Shown here: positions 24,284 to 31,904 of the stretch, in pieces | Position numbering within the stretch: position 1 is the stretch's first letter | Layout: every line of letters starts with the position of its first letter | Origin: an uncultured Collinsella sp. | GTDB taxonomy: Bacteria; Actinomycetota; Coriobacteriia; Coriobacteriales; Coriobacteriaceae | DNA: 32,243 nucleotides | NCBI GenBank assembly: GCA_902492755.1 | Contig: CABUNB010000027.1 | Location: 1 to 32,243, forward strand | Direction: 5' to 3' | Made by a program: the position numbers and the translations under genes | The notes under the pieces: generated by a model | What the model saw: only the letters and a program-made list of their open reading frames with translations | What the model was told of the DNA's origin: nothing | Databases searched by the model: none

Positions 24284-24337
24284 AACTACCACGTGGCTGG
24301 GTTTGCCGGCCGAATGTGCGATGCCGCGGGAGGGGAC

Positions 24338-24586
24338 ATGGTCGAGTTTACAAAGACGATTAAAGATCCGTTGGGACTGCATGCCCGCCCGGTTGCGCTG
24401 CTTTACGACATCATTGCCAAGCATCGTAGCAACGTATCGGTCAGTATCGGCGATCGCCATACCGACGGCCGCGATGTAATGGGGCTCATGGCTCTCTACG
24501 GCGAGTGCGGCGAGGACATCATCTTCCGCGTTTCGGGCGTAGACGAGGCTTCCTGCGTCACGTCGATCAGAAACCTCTCGCTCTAA
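24338..24586 (+). CDS. HPr-family phosphocarrier with Asp at position 46
   Basis: An 82-residue HPr protein of the sugar phosphotransferase system, which takes phosphate from Enzyme I on His15 and passes it to EIIA domains. The active-site segment GLHARPVA puts His at 15 and Arg at 17. The segment that normally reads KS(I/L)MG, with the regulatory Ser46 phosphorylated by HPr kinase in Gram-positives, reads RDVMGLMAL, so Asp46 stands in the place of Ser46 with no gap between the two sites. The start at 24338 has GGGAGGGG just upstream. It is a solitary gene between two terminators, so its partner Enzyme I is elsewhere. A dedicated regulatory HPr is as likely as the main PTS carrier. Confidence 0.92.
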   Translation: MVEFTKTIKDPLGLHARPVALLYDIIAKHRSNVSVSIGDRHTDGRDVMGLMALYGECGEDIIFRVSGVDEASCVTSIRNLSL

Positions 24587-24595
24587 GCATGACAG

Positions 24596-24631
24596 GGCGC
24601 GGCAAAGGACAGCTCTTTGCCGCGCCTTTTT
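24596..24631 (+). terminator. intrinsic terminator after the HPr gene
   Basis: A perfect 12-bp stem GGCGCGGCAAAG/CTTTGCCGCGCC with a 7-base loop and five Ts. Confidence 0.92.
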
Positions 24632-24678
24632 GTTTCGTATAGGAAACTTTTTCGGAATCTAAATGGGGACCCTTTCCA

Positions 24679-24732
24679 AAAAGTTAACCACGTGCTAGTT
24701 TACTAAAGCGAACATAGATGTGGTTAACTTTT
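24679..24732 (+). promoter_or_regulatory. 13-bp inverted repeat around a candidate feoA promoter
   Basis: AAAAGTTAACCAC (24679-24691) and GTGGTTAACTTTT (24720-24732) are exact complements 28 bases apart; each arm holds a GTTAAC palindrome. A candidate promoter (TTTCCA at 24673-24678, 17 bases, TGC-TAGTTT at 24696-24701) has its spacer in the left arm and a start site just before the right arm. This fits paired operators for an iron-responsive repressor. It is not a close match to Fur or DtxR consensus. Confidence 0.45.
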
Positions 24733-24774
24733 ACCGCGTCGATGTTGAGGACGAACTGACGTTAGGAGCCACTC

Positions 24775-25017
24775 ATGTCTTGCGGACCGCAGATGCCGGC
24801 AATGCCGCTTTCGATGGTAAAAGCGGGCGAAACCGTGCGCGTGTCTCGTGTAAAGGGCAATGAGGATATGAAGCACCACCTCAAGGACCTCGGCTTTGTC
24901 GAGGGCAGCGAAATTCACGTGGTGAGCTCGAGTGGCGCCAATATCATCGTCACGGTGCTGGGCGCACGCTTTGGTATCGATTCCAAGGTTGCCATGCACA
25001 TCATGACCGTCAGTTAG
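24775..25017 (+). CDS. feoA: FeoA-family ferrous iron transport protein (first copy)
   Basis: An 80-residue cytosolic protein with the SH3-like FeoA fold, seen in the core VKAGETVRVSRV...KHHLKDLGFVEGSEIHVV and the ending FGIDSKVAMHIMTV. FeoA proteins bind FeoB and tune Fe(II) uptake. It has a short N-terminal extension (SCGPQMPAMPLSM) with a Cys. The ATG at 24775 has TTAGGAG 7 bases upstream. It is followed 37 bases later by a second FeoA gene and then feoB. Confidence 0.9.
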   Translation: MSCGPQMPAMPLSMVKAGETVRVSRVKGNEDMKHHLKDLGFVEGSEIHVVSSSGANIIVTVLGARFGIDSKVAMHIMTVS

Positions 25018-25054
25018 TCCGCAGCATTTAAAAAACCGAAAGGGGGACAAGTAA

Positions 25055-25276
25055 ATGAAGACGTTGGGTGACGTTAAGGTGGGCGAGAGCTCCACCATCG
25101 TCAAGCTTCACGGTGAGGGTGCGCTTCGCCGCCACCTTATGGACCTGGGGCTCATCAAGGGCACTTCGTTCAAGGTCGTAAAGGTTGCACCGCTCGGAGA
25201 TCCGGTCGAGATCAACGTGCGTGGCTACGAGCTCTCCATCCGCAAGGAGGAGGCTGCCGTCGTCGAGGTCCAGTAA
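25055..25276 (+). CDS. feoA: FeoA-family ferrous iron transport protein (second copy)
   Basis: A 73-residue FeoA domain protein: TLGDVKVGESSTIVKLHG, RRHLMDLGLIKGTSFKVVK and the end YELSIRKEEAAVVEV. It differs clearly from the first copy and is closer to the usual FeoA that follows the same pattern (ELSIRKxEA is the common ending). Tandem feoA-feoA-feoB layouts are seen in anaerobic Gram-positives, where the two FeoA proteins probably both attach to FeoB. The ribosome-binding site is AAAGGGGG. Confidence 0.92.
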   Translation: MKTLGDVKVGESSTIVKLHGEGALRRHLMDLGLIKGTSFKVVKVAPLGDPVEINVRGYELSIRKEEAAVVEVQ

Positions 25277-25307
25277 GGGCCGGCGGCACATATTTCTGCA
25301 GATAAAG

Positions 25308-25326
25308 TTAGGTTTTTCTAACTTAA
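25308..25326. promoter_or_regulatory. DtxR/IdeR-type iron box upstream of feoB
   Basis: The 19-mer TTAGGTTTTTCTAACTTAA matches the DtxR/IdeR consensus TTAGGTTAGCCTAACCTAA at 15 of 19 positions and contains the perfect dyad AAGTTAG/CTAACTT (25305-25324). It lies between the second feoA and feoB, 73 bases before the feoB start, so feoB may have its own iron-repressed promoter. Confidence 0.55.
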
Positions 25327-25399
25327 TGCAGCATCTTTGAAGCACATTATCCAGCCTGCGCGGAGAAAGCAGCGCGGGCACACAAGGAAGAAGGATTGA

Positions 25400-27727
25400 A
25401 TGGCGGATTCTCAGATCCATGTCGCGCTGGCGGGTAACCCCAACTGCGGCAAGACCACGCTTTTCAACCTGATCACCGGCGCCAACGGCTACGTTGGCAA
25501 CTGGCCCGGCGTCACGGTTGAGAAAAAGGAGGCCAAGCTCCTAAGCGACAAGAGCGTCACGATTACGGACCTCCCCGGCATCTACTCGCTTTCCCCCTAT
25601 AGCCCCGAGGAGCAGTGCTCGCGCGATTACCTCATGAGCGGCGAGCCCGATGTCGTCGTCCAGGTGGTCGACGCCACCAACTTGGAGCGCAACCTGTACC
25701 TGGCGCTTCAGGTTATCGAGACCGGCCTGCCCGTGGTCGTTGCCCTCAACATGGCCGACTTGGTCGAGAAGAACGGCGATAAGATTGACACGGACAAGCT
25801 GTCCAAGAAGCTCGGTTGCCCGGTCATGATGATCTCGGCCCTTAAGAACAAGGGCATCAAGGAGCTGTTCGAGCAGGTCAAGAAGTCCGCTGCTTCCAAG
25901 GGCCAGGTGCCGGAGCATAAGTTCGATTCCTCCATCGAGGACGTTCTGGACCACATCGAGAACAACCTGCCGGCGAGCGTTCCCGCCAACAAGCGTCGCT
26001 ACTACGCTGTCAAGCTGTTTGAGCGCGATGCGGACGCCTGCAAGCTCATCAACCTTACCAAGGAGAAGGCCGCTCGCGTGGAGCAGCTGGTCGCCCAGTG
26101 CGAACAGGACTGCGACGACGACGCCGAGTCCATCATCACCGGCGAGCGCTATGGCGTGATTGCCCACATTATCGACGAGTGCATGACCAAGGCTCCGGCC
26201 AAGATGAGCACCTCCGAGAAGATCGACCGCGTGGTTACCAATCGTATCCTGGGTCTGCCGATTTTTGTGGTCATCATGTTCTGCGTGTACTACATTGCCG
26301 TTTCCACCCTGGGCGGCACGGTGACCGACTTTACCAACGACCAGCTCTTCGGCACCGACGGCTGGTATGTGCTCGGCCAGGGTCGCGACGCCTACGATGA
26401 GGCTGTCGAGGCCGCGGGCGACGACGCCGATTCGATTGACCCGGCGGAGTACGGCCCCTATGTCCCGGGTATCACCACCGCGGTGCATGACGCTCTCGTG
26501 GCGGGCGGTACCGAGGACGGTGGTCTGGTCGATTCGCTCGTCTGCGACGGCATCGTGGCTGGCATCGGCGCCATCATGGGCTTCGTCCCGCAGATGTTCC
26601 TGCTCTTTGTGATGCTGTCTTTCTTGGAGGACTGCGGTTACATGGCCCGCGTCGCCTTCATCATGGACCGCGTGTTCCGCCGCTTTGGCCTGTCCGGTAA
26701 GTCCTTTATCCCCATGCTCGTGTCCTCGGGCTGCGGCGTCCCCGGCGTCATGGCCACCAAGACCATCGAGAACGAGAAGGACCGCCGCATGACGGTCATG
26801 ACCACCACGTTCATCCCTTGCGGCGCCAAGCTGCCGATCATCGCCCTGCTCATGGGTTCCATCATTGGCGACTCTTCTACTACCGCTGCGTGGATCAGCC
26901 CGCTCTTCTACTTCCTGGGCGTCTTTGCCGTCATTGCCTCGGGCCTCATGCTCAAGAAGACCAAGCTCTTCGCCGGCCGCCCGACGCCGTTTGTTATGGA
27001 GCTTCCTGCCTACCACTTCCCGGCGATCCGCTCTTGGGCGCTGCACGTGTGGGAGCGCTGCTTCGCCTTTATCAAGAAGGCCGGCACGGTCATCTTTGCG
27101 TCCACCGTCGTCGTTTGGTTCCTCTCCAACTTTGGTAGCTACAACGGCGCCTTTGGCTACCTGCCTTCCATGGAGGGCATCCCCGAGGAGTTCATGGATT
27201 ACTCCGTGCTTGCCATGTTCGGCAACCTGGTCGCTTGGATCTTCGCCCCGCTCGGCTTTAGCACCTGGCAGGCCACCGCACTGACCGTCTCGGGCCTCGT
27301 TGCCAAGGAGAACGTCGTCGCCACCGCCGGCTCGCTGCTCTCTGTCGCCGACGCCGGCGAGACCGACCCGAGCCTGTGGACCGCGTTTGCGGCTATGTTC
27401 CCGACCATGGGCGCTTGCGTCGCCTTTGGTGCCTTCAACCTGCTGTGCGCTCCGTGCTTTGCCGCTATCGGCACCATCCGTAACCAGATGAACTCCGGTA
27501 AGTGGACCGCGATTGCCATCGGCTACGAGTGTGCCTTTGCTTGGGTCATCGGCCTGTTCATCAACCAGTTCTACAACCTGCTTGTCCTTGGCCAGTTTGG
27601 TATCTGGACGGTTGTGGCCATTGTGCTGTTGGTTGCGATGCTCTTTCAGATCTTCCGTCCCATGCCCAAGCACGCTTGGACCGACGAGGACGAGACCAAC
27701 GCCGCTTCCGCCGCAGTTTCCGCTTAA
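25400..27727 (+). CDS. feoB: Ferrous iron transporter FeoB
   Basis: The main Fe(II) importer: an N-terminal G-protein domain, a helical GDI-like linker and a polytopic membrane domain. The GTPase motifs are G1 GNPNCGKTT (12-20), G2 around Thr39 (NWPGVTVEKKEAK), G3 DLPG (57-60), G4 NMAD (117-120) and G5 ISALKNKG (near 151). The membrane part has the Gate motifs with conserved Cys (SSGCGVPGVMATK near 448 and FIPCGAKLPI near 475). Between the first two membrane helices is an acidic external loop (about 314-370) rich in Asp and Glu. At 775 residues it is close to E. coli FeoB (773). The start has AAGAAGGA upstream. A strong terminator follows. Confidence 0.97.
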   Translation: MADSQIHVALAGNPNCGKTTLFNLITGANGYVGNWPGVTVEKKEAKLLSDKSVTITDLPGIYSLSPYSPEEQCSRDYLMSGEPDVVVQVVDATNLERNLYLALQVIETGLPVVVALNMADLVEKNGDKIDTDKLSKKLGCPVMMISALKNKGIKELFEQVKKSAASKGQVPEHKFDSSIEDVLDHIENNLPASVPANKRRYYAVKLFERDADACKLINLTKEKAARVEQLVAQCEQDCDDDAESIITGERYGVIAHIIDECMTKAPAKMSTSEKIDRVVTNRILGLPIFVVIMFCVYYIAVSTLGGTVTDFTNDQLFGTDGWYVLGQGRDAYDEAVEAAGDDADSIDPAEYGPYVPGITTAVHDALVAGGTEDGGLVDSLVCDGIVAGIGAIMGFVPQMFLLFVMLSFLEDCGYMARVAFIMDRVFRRFGLSGKSFIPMLVSSGCGVPGVMATKTIENEKDRRMTVMTTTFIPCGAKLPIIALLMGSIIGDSSTTAAWISPLFYFLGVFAVIASGLMLKKTKLFAGRPTPFVMELPAYHFPAIRSWALHVWERCFAFIKKAGTVIFASTVVVWFLSNFGSYNGAFGYLPSMEGIPEEFMDYSVLAMFGNLVAWIFAPLGFSTWQATALTVSGLVAKENVVATAGSLLSVADAGETDPSLWTAFAAMFPTMGACVAFGAFNLLCAPCFAAIGTIRNQMNSGKWTAIAIGYECAFAWVIGLFINQFYNLLVLGQFGIWTVVAIVLLVAMLFQIFRPMPKHAWTDEDETNAASAAVSA

Positions 27728-27756
27728 GTCCGAATAAGGATCGGCCCCTTTCCACG

Positions 27757-27789
27757 AGCCCGGGTGTCCCAGCGACACTCGGGCTTTTT
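27757..27789 (+). terminator. intrinsic terminator after feoB
   Basis: A 12-bp stem AGCCCGGGTGTC/GACACTCGGGCT with one G-T wobble, a 5-base loop and a five-T run, 30 bases after the stop. Confidence 0.92.
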
Positions 27790-27902
27790 GGTGGGGGAGA
27801 TGTGGCGTTTCCGCAGATAAAACTGACCAAAATAAACCTGTCCCTTTTTGGTAGGTGGAGAATGGGGTAAAGTAAGTGATGGTTAACTAGAGGAGGCTTG
27901 CT

Positions 27903-28103
27903 ATGGCACCTATCGATATTGTTGTACTGGCTGTTATCGGTATTGCGTTTGTCGCGGTATGCGTGCGCATCTACCGCAAGGGCACCTGCGCCGACTGCGC
28001 TCAGGGTGGCGTTTGCACGGGGCATTGCTCCAACAAAAAGACGTGCGCCGCACTTAAGGGCGTAGACAAAATCGCCGAAGACCTGGGCCGCGGTATTCAT
28101 TAG
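27903..28103 (+). CDS. FeoB-associated Cys-rich membrane protein
   Basis: A 66-residue peptide with one N-terminal membrane helix (about 5-23), a basic RIYRKG boundary and a cytosolic Cys cluster CADCAQGGVCTGHC...TC, which is the pattern of the small FeoB-associated Cys-rich family (FeoC-like position in Gram-positives). It may bind Fe(II) or an Fe-S cluster and support FeoB, though its exact role is not proven. It follows feoB but lies beyond the feoB terminator, so it may have its own promoter or rely on read-through. AGAGGAGG lies 7 bases before the ATG. Confidence 0.85.
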   Translation: MAPIDIVVLAVIGIAFVAVCVRIYRKGTCADCAQGGVCTGHCSNKKTCAALKGVDKIAEDLGRGIH

Positions 28104-28124
28104 CCGACCGGCGTTTGGGCATGT

Positions 28125-28156
28125 TTGACTACGGATACGGCGGTTGCTGATACGAT
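28125..28156 (+). promoter_or_regulatory. candidate promoter of the flavin oxidoreductase gene
   Basis: TTGACT (28125-28130) is a good -35; 18-20 bases downstream lie overlapping weak -10 candidates in TGATACGAT (28148-28156). Confidence 0.4.
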
Positions 28157-28205
28157 AGGTACGTTAGCAACTGCCGCCGAGCGGCTCAAACGAAAGGAAG
28201 CCTGT

Positions 28206-30155
28206 ATGGAGTCCTCTGCCTACCCGATGCTCTTTAGCCCGATCAAGGTCGGTGCAACCGAGGTCAAGAACCGCGTCTTTATGCCGCCGGTATCTACTAA
28301 CCTGGCCGATCACGGCTATGTGACCGACGACTTGGTCGATCATTACCGTGCCCGTGCCAAGGGCGGCGTGGGCCTCATCATCACCGAGGTCGTGACGGTC
28401 GAGCCTACCTATACCTATCTGCCGGGTGACATGTGCTGCTACGACGACACGTTTATCCCCGGCTGGGAAAAGCTCGCCGCGGCCGTCCACGAGTACGGCT
28501 GCAAGATCATGCCGCAGCTCTTCCACCCCGCCTACATGGCCTTTAACATTCCGGGCACGCCTCGCCTGATCGCCCCGTCTTTTGTGGGCCCGTCCTATGC
28601 CCGCGAGGCGCCGCGTCCCATCACGGTCGATGAGATCCACGAGCTCACGCATCAGTTCGGTGACGCCGCCGTGCGTATGCAGAAGGCTGGCGTCGATGGC
28701 GTCGAGGTCCATGCGGCACACGCCCACGGCATGCTCGGCGGCTTTTTGACTCCACTCTACAACAAGCGTACCGACGAGTACGGCGGCTCGCTCGACGCCC
28801 GCATGCGCTTCCTGCTCGAGGTCATCGCCGAGATTCGCGAGCGCTGCGGTAAGGACTTTATCATCGACGTCCGTATCTCGGGCGATGAGTACACCGATGG
28901 CGGTCTGACCCTCAACGACATGATCTACGTCTCGCGTCGCCTGGAGAAGGCCGGCGTCGACATGATTCATGTGTCGGGCGGCACCACCATCAAGCGCGGC
29001 TCCGCAATTCCCGCCGCCGGTACGCAGCAGGCCTCGCACGCCGCCTGCTCGCGCGAGATCAAAAAGCACGTCAACATTCCTGTCGCCACGGTCGGCCGCA
29101 TTAACGAGGCCTGGATCGCCGAGGAGCTGATCGAGGACGGCGCCGCCGACATCTGCATGATGGGCCGCGCCAATCTGTGCGATGCCGAGTTCTGCAATAA
29201 GGCCGCTGCCGGCAACGCCGACGACATCCGTCCCTGCATCGGCTGCCTGCGCTGCTTGAACGGCATCATGTTTGGCAAGCGCATCTCCTGCACCGTCAAC
29301 CCGGACGTGGAGCGCGACGAGGCCGGCTACGAGCCTGCCGCCGAGGTCAAGAACGTGCTCGTTGTGGGCGCTGGTCCTGCGGGCATGGAGGCAGCCTACA
29401 TTGCCGCGAAGCGCGGCCACAACGTGGTGCTCGTGGATAAGCAGGACGAGCCGGGCGGCGAGATGTGTATCGCAGCCGTTCCGCCGGCAAAGCAGGAACT
29501 CACCCGCGTGATCAAGTATCAGTATCGTCGCCTGGCCGAGGCCGGCGTGAAGTGCGTATTTGGCACCGAGCTTACTGCCGAGGACATTCAGCGTGACTAC
29601 GCCGGCTACGAGGTCGTCCTGGCTTATGGCGCCGAGCCCATCGCTCCGGCCTTCATGCAGGGCTTTAAGCAGGTTATGACGGCCGATGACCTGCTGGGCG
29701 GCAAGGCTTTCCCGGGCAAGAAGATCGTCATCGTGGGCGGCGGCACCGTCGGCTGCGAGACGGCCGATTACCTGGCCCCGTTGGTCAATGACCTGTCGCC
29801 GGCCAACCGCGATGTCACCGTCATCGAGATGACCAAGACGCTCGCCGCCAACGAGGGTGGTGCCGGTCGCGCGGTGCTCATCACGCGCATGCTCTCCAAG
29901 GGTGTCCACGTGCTGACCGAGGCCAAGGTGACCGAGATTACCGAGGATACCATCAGCTACGAAAAGGACGGCGAGGTCCACACCATCACCGGTGCCGATA
30001 CGCTGGTGCTTGCCATGGGCTATCGTCCCAATACCAAGCTGGCCGACGACCTTGCCGCCGCCGGTGTTGCCACCCACGTGCTGGGCGATGCCAACAAGTG
30101 CGGCAACATCCGCGACGCCATCGGCGATGGCTACAAGGTCGCCTGCGAGCTCTAA
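28206..30155 (+). CDS. NADH:flavin oxidoreductase, enoate/dienoyl-CoA reductase family (FMN, 4Fe-4S, FAD)
   Basis: A 649-residue three-part enzyme. An old-yellow-enzyme TIM barrel binds FMN (about 1-340, with HAAHAHGML near 175 and YGGSLDARMRF). A Cys cluster CIGCLRCLNG...SC (about 343-362) would hold a 4Fe-4S centre. A FAD/NADH domain follows, with the dinucleotide motifs VVGAGPAGMEAA (near 390) and IVGGGTVGCETADYL (near 510). Relatives reduce C=C bonds of enoates (FldZ, 2-enoate reductase), dienoyl-CoA (FadH), or bile-acid intermediates (BaiCD/BaiH); the substrate cannot be told from sequence. The ATG at 28206 has GAAAGGAAG 6 bases upstream; the open frame upstream to 28125 overlaps the promoter. 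A GntR-type regulator remnant lies just downstream on the other strand. Confidence 0.93.
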   Translation: MESSAYPMLFSPIKVGATEVKNRVFMPPVSTNLADHGYVTDDLVDHYRARAKGGVGLIITEVVTVEPTYTYLPGDMCCYDDTFIPGWEKLAAAVHEYGCKIMPQLFHPAYMAFNIPGTPRLIAPSFVGPSYAREAPRPITVDEIHELTHQFGDAAVRMQKAGVDGVEVHAAHAHGMLGGFLTPLYNKRTDEYGGSLDARMRFLLEVIAEIRERCGKDFIIDVRISGDEYTDGGLTLNDMIYVSRRLEKAGVDMIHVSGGTTIKRGSAIPAAGTQQASHAACSREIKKHVNIPVATVGRINEAWIAEELIEDGAADICMMGRANLCDAEFCNKAAAGNADDIRPCIGCLRCLNGIMFGKRISCTVNPDVERDEAGYEPAAEVKNVLVVGAGPAGMEAAYIAAKRGHNVVLVDKQDEPGGEMCIAAVPPAKQELTRVIKYQYRRLAEAGVKCVFGTELTAEDIQRDYAGYEVVLAYGAEPIAPAFMQGFKQVMTADDLLGGKAFPGKKIVIVGGGTVGCETADYLAPLVNDLSPANRDVTVIEMTKTLAANEGGAGRAVLITRMLSKGVHVLTEAKVTEITEDTISYEKDGEVHTITGADTLVLAMGYRPNTKLADDLAAAGVATHVLGDANKCGNIRDAIGDGYKVACEL

Positions 30156-30165
30156 TCAACCCCTT

Positions 30166-30228
30166 GGTGCATGGGGGCCAGGTTACTTTGCGCTAAGTTG
30201 ATGCATGTAAACCTGACCCCATTGCACC
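30166..30228. repeat. imperfect inverted repeat with AACCTGACCCC arm
   Basis: The 20-base segment from 30166 and the 21-base segment ending at 30228 (AAACCTGACCCCATTGCACC) pair at roughly 17 positions around a 22-base loop. It is REP-like in form and lies directly before the hairpin at 30230. Confidence 0.5.
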
Positions 30229-30229
30229 A

Positions 30230-30272
30230 TTTGATAAAACGCAAGCGGCCGCCGCTTTCGCGTTTTATCAAA
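30230..30272. terminator. strong hairpin after the flavin oxidoreductase gene
   Basis: TTTGATAAAACGC (30229-30241) pairs with GCGTTTTATCAAA (30260-30272), enclosing AAGCGGC/GCCGCTT. A-rich and T-rich flanks on both sides would let it end transcripts from either strand. It sits between two converging genes. Confidence 0.65.
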
Positions 30273-30291
30273 GAAAGATCATTGTCGAGCC

Positions 30292-30570
30292 TTAAATGCC
30301 TTTTGTCTGTGCGTCTTCCGCAATCATGTTGCGGTTGTAGACCAGGTGCAGATACATCGCATCGTGAGCGGCGGTGGGGTTGCGTGCCTCGATGGCGTCG
30401 GCCACACCGTGGTGCGTGCGGATAGTCTCCTCGACGAGCTTTTTGCCCGTTACGTCGATAAAGAGGGGGACAGATGCCTTGAGCACGCCCATTAGGCGAG
30501 GAACGACGAGGTTGCCGCCATCCCAGGGCGGCTTCATGGAGTAGCGCCCGTATGCATCGAATTTCTCCTC
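30292..30570 (-). pseudogene. C-terminal remnant of a GntR/FadR-type (FCD domain) regulator
   Basis: From 30570 the frame encodes EEKFDAYGRYS, then (from an ATG at 30537) 81 residues that end in a typical FCD ligand-domain tail: EETIRTHHGVADAIEARNPT and AAHDAMYLHL. A full FadR-type protein has about 230 residues with an N-terminal winged helix; here that part and most of the FCD domain are gone. A TGA at 30571-30573 closes the frame upstream. The protein-like sequence before the ATG, and the lack of a ribosome-binding site for it, argue for decay rather than a short gene. It probably once regulated the adjacent flavoenzyme. Confidence 0.7.
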
Positions 30571-30587
30571 TCATAGATGCGTGGCAC

Positions 30588-30624
30588 AAAGGCCGCGAGT
30601 TCATACGAGCTCGGGGCCTTTTTC
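30588..30624 (+). terminator. terminator-like hairpin
   Basis: AAAGGCC-G-CGAG pairs with CTCG-G-GGCCTTT with one G-G mismatch and is followed by a T-run on the plus strand. No gene on that strand obviously uses it. Confidence 0.5.
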
Positions 30625-30648
30625 GTTTGGATTGCGGACGTATTGCCG

Positions 30649-30771
30649 GACGAAAACCGTTTACGTCTGGCATTAACCGTACGAAAGCGATATTTACGTC
30701 TCAAATCAAGACGCAAATAAGACGAAAAGCGTTTGCGTCTGGTTCTAAACCGCACGCAAGCGGTTTTCGTC
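30649..30771. repeat. cluster of GACGnAAA...TTTnCGTC near-palindromes
   Basis: Four related dyads: GACGAAAACCGTTTACGTC (30649-30667), a 21-mer ending TTTACGTC (30680-30700), GACGAAAAGCGTTTGCGTC (30721-30739) and CACGCAAGCGGTTTTCGTC (30753-30771). Viewed differently, 30650-30701 and 30722-30773 are imperfect 52-base direct repeats. They lie in the gap between the regulator remnant and the ATPase gene end. Confidence 0.65.
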
Positions 30772-30791
30772 TTGCAGAGCGCTGGCCGTCT

Positions 30792-31883
30792 TTATAGCTC
30801 GGCCTTCAGTTCGGCTTTGTGATCGTTGAGATACTCACGCATGTAGGGGATGGCGAACGACACTTTGCCATACGAGGGTGCCTCGATAATCGATTCTCTT
30901 AGCAGGCGACTGCGGATGGAACTCACCTGTTGAGGTGTTTTGTTTAAGTCATCGGCAACCATGCTGGTCGAGCATGTCTGTCCCAGCGAGGCCATGCTCA
31001 AAAGATAAGCGATGCACGTGGGTGGAATGCGCTGCAGCGCGGGTTCAATTACCATGGCACAGAATCGTTCGCGTGCTGTGGCGATACCGCGTTTTGCCTC
31101 TTCCTCTCCGATAACAGACATATGGGCGCGCTTGGCTAACTGCCATGCGTAGTAACCGACAAGTTGGATCATAAAAGGATAGCCTTGCGTCGCCTCGGCA
31201 AGTTGGCCTGCAATACCTGGCTGCAGCTCCATGCCAGACGCTTCGATGGTTTCCTCGAGGGAATACGAAACCTCGGTTACTGCTACCGCTTTGAGGCCAA
31301 AGGGAAGTGCACGGCGTAAGAACGTGAGTGTTTTGCCGTTGATGACGCTTTCGATCATCGAGGGCAGCCCTGCAAAAACGAAGGCGACATCAAGGTCTTC
31401 ACCGATAATCTGTTGAATTGCAACGGAGAGCGTTCGGACCTCGTCGAGTTCGGCATCTTGAACCTCATCAAGGGTGATGAGCAGGCCGTTTCCGTTCTTA
31501 GAGATTGTCTGAGCCATTGCATCGCGCAGCGATGGACCGATTCGCTCAATGTCTATGCTGCCAAGAGATATGCCGGCGACAGCGGGTTCGAATCTGGCGT
31601 GTTTGGCCTGGAGCTTGGGCTGGAGCTGTTCAAGAATGCGCTGACAGAGCCCTTCGGTTGCGACCTCTTTTATGACTGTCCAGCCACGGGCTTGCGCCAA
31701 GCGTGAGCACTCGTCAAGGAGGACCGTCTTGCCCGTTCCGCGGACGCCGGATATGCGCATAAGACGCCCCGGGGCACCAGGTCCGTTGACGAGCCCCTCG
31801 TTAAATTCTTCAAGCACGTCCTCACGGCCGATAATCGTAGGAGGTGTTTTACCCGCCGTGGGCTTAAAGGGATTTGTCTGCAT
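30792..31883 (-). CDS. AAA-family ATPase (ORC/STAND-like), function unknown
   Basis: A 363-residue protein with an N-terminal P-loop ATPase: Walker A GVRGTGKT (46-53), Walker B LLITLDEVQ (134-142), an Arg-containing sensor stretch LTFLRRALPF near 190, and a C-terminal winged-helix-like region (about 295-350, LLSMASLGQTCSTSMVADDL). The architecture resembles the archaeal ATPase/ORC1-Cdc6-like group of bacterial ATP-binding proteins often found in variable regions. The role is not known; regulation, defence or DNA transactions are all possible. The ATG at 31883 has AGAGG 9 bases upstream. Just upstream is an array of 10-base repeats that could be its promoter-operator region. Confidence 0.8.
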   Translation of the reverse strand: MQTNPFKPTAGKTPPTIIGREDVLEEFNEGLVNGPGAPGRLMRISGVRGTGKTVLLDECSRLAQARGWTVIKEVATEGLCQRILEQLQPKLQAKHARFEPAVAGISLGSIDIERIGPSLRDAMAQTISKNGNGLLITLDEVQDAELDEVRTLSVAIQQIIGEDLDVAFVFAGLPSMIESVINGKTLTFLRRALPFGLKAVAVTEVSYSLEETIEASGMELQPGIAGQLAEATQGYPFMIQLVGYYAWQLAKRAHMSVIGEEEAKRGIATARERFCAMVIEPALQRIPPTCIAYLLSMASLGQTCSTSMVADDLNKTPQQVSSIRSRLLRESIIEAPSYGKVSFAIPYMREYLNDHKAELKAEL

Positions 31884-31904
31884 ACGCGCCGCCTCTGCTT
31901 AAGT

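Noticed and set aside
27826..27852. ACCAAAA/TTTTTGGT dyad with AAACCTGTCCC after feoB
   Set aside because: The stem is short and AT-rich; resemblance to the AACCTGACCCC dyad at 30166-30228 is too weak to call a repeat copy.
30534..30755. A 73-residue basic minus-strand frame with repeated RRKRFSS
   Set aside because: The peptide repeats come from the DNA dyads; the frame has no start signal and ends in the regulator remnant region. A seven-codon peptide (MHTGATP) with a good GAGAGGAG upstream is visible, but nothing supports a function.
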